NCBI GenBank assembly: GCA_022457155.1
Contig: JAJGOT010000311.1
Location: 213,501-277,500 of the forward strand
Direction of reading: 5' to 3'
Length of the DNA stretch: 64,000 bases
DNA from: Cladopsammia gracilis
Lineage: Eukaryota; Cnidaria; Anthozoa; Scleractinia; Dendrophylliidae
In this document: piece after piece, positions 63,626 to 64,000 of the stretch
Position numbering within the stretch: position 1 is the first letter of the stretch
Layout: the number at the start of each line of letters is the position of its first letter
The notes under the pieces: generated by a model
What the model was told of the DNA's origin: nothing
Databases searched by the model: none
Seen by the model: the letters and a program-made list of their open reading frames with translations, nothing else
Program-made: the position numbers and the translations under genes

Positions 63626-63907
63626 GAGCAGTTTTCAATTGAGTGTGAAAAGTAATTACACAATTGCTTTGGTTTTTCATTGCTACGCTTTGTGATTGAC
63701 TAAAAAATCTCGCGCCACTTTCTCGACTAATCAGAAGTAAAACCAAAACCAATCGTGACTTGCTCGCACGCGTTTTCCCGCGCTTGGCGCCGCCGACATG
63801 TAATTGCTTCGAGCTCTGATTGGTTCATTGGATTGTTTACGACTGCTGTGATTGGTCAGAGTAATTACTTTGGTTTTGGTTTTACGACACTCAATTGAAA
63901 ACTGCTC
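63626..63907. mobile_element. 282-bp TA-flanked MITE, GAGCAGTTTTCAATTGAG family
   Basis: GAGCAGTTTTCAATTGAGTG and its near-perfect complement, TA at 63624-63625 and 63908-63909. Contains the TTTTCCCGCGCTTGGCGCC segment and several ATTGG pentamers. Intact relative of the cluster at 42011-43020; TCHP intron 16. Confidence 0.85.
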
Positions 63908-63929
63908 TATACAATTAAACTTGTTCAAA

Positions 63930-64000
63930 AGATTCTACAGAGCAAAATATAACAAGTAGTTTGAAGAAAAAGTGCAGGATTACAAGGATGGAAGTGGATT
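63930..64000. repeat. Dispersed repeat cut by the window end
   Basis: GTGCAGGATTACAAGGATGG and adjoining sequence match about 18080-18154 in LIMK intron 13, probably the 3' part of a LINE in antisense. Confidence 0.5.

Overview
This is a window of animal nuclear DNA. Genes are split by many short GT-AG introns, there are no operons, and the protein content is metazoan: a LIM-domain kinase, a trichoplein-like protein, a tetraspanin and a rhodopsin-class GPCR. The compact AT-rich introns, the short-coding-exon GPCR and the very dense load of small inverted-repeat elements suggest a cnidarian, most likely an anthozoan such as a stony coral. That placement is inference from gene style; no species is claimed.

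Layout. 299-1240 (+): an atypical class A GPCR whose coding sequence lies in one exon. 1883-2340: the 3' end of a LINE. 3025-22670 (+): a complete LIM-kinase gene (LIMK1/2 type) in 20 exons encoding 696 residues in order LIM-LIM-PDZ-kinase; the reading phase closes at every junction. 22671-26432: intergenic, holding tRNA-derived SINE-like repeats and hairpin elements. 26433-28147 (+): a two-exon tetraspanin of 313 residues. 28148-31392: intergenic, with nested terminal-inverted-repeat elements. 31393-31495 (-): a tRNA-Phe(GAA)-like gene whose T-loop is enlarged by 30 nt. 31609 to beyond 64000 (+): a trichoplein (TCHP) homologue; 16 exons encoding 383 residues are visible and the C-terminus lies outside the window.

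The most striking structure sits in the TCHP intron between 41862 and 62694. A foldback element (43147-62619, flanked by AATG direct repeats) with inverted arms of at least 3.4 kb is interrupted by an 11.3-kb CACTA-like element (46538-57857, CACTGG termini, CAG direct repeats). A second copy of the target sequence at about 58841-58860 preserves the empty site. The CACTA-like element carries a 173-bp satellite array, a RecQ-like helicase fragment with a CpG-rich NRF1/ETS-type promoter, and further inverted-repeat elements. A 352-bp TA-flanked element interrupts only the right arm of the foldback, and the left arm shows its empty site.

Functionally, LIMK (cofilin/actin control) and TCHP (centriole and cilium control) are both cytoskeletal genes, but nothing in the sequence shows that they are co-regulated. 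Most other content is mobile-element debris. Two groups carry recognisable regulatory motifs: CCAAT plus E2F-like sites in the 42-43 kb and 63.6 kb elements, and YY1-like CCGCCAT motifs in several TA-flanked elements. All splice sites and start codons are read by eye without transcript support.
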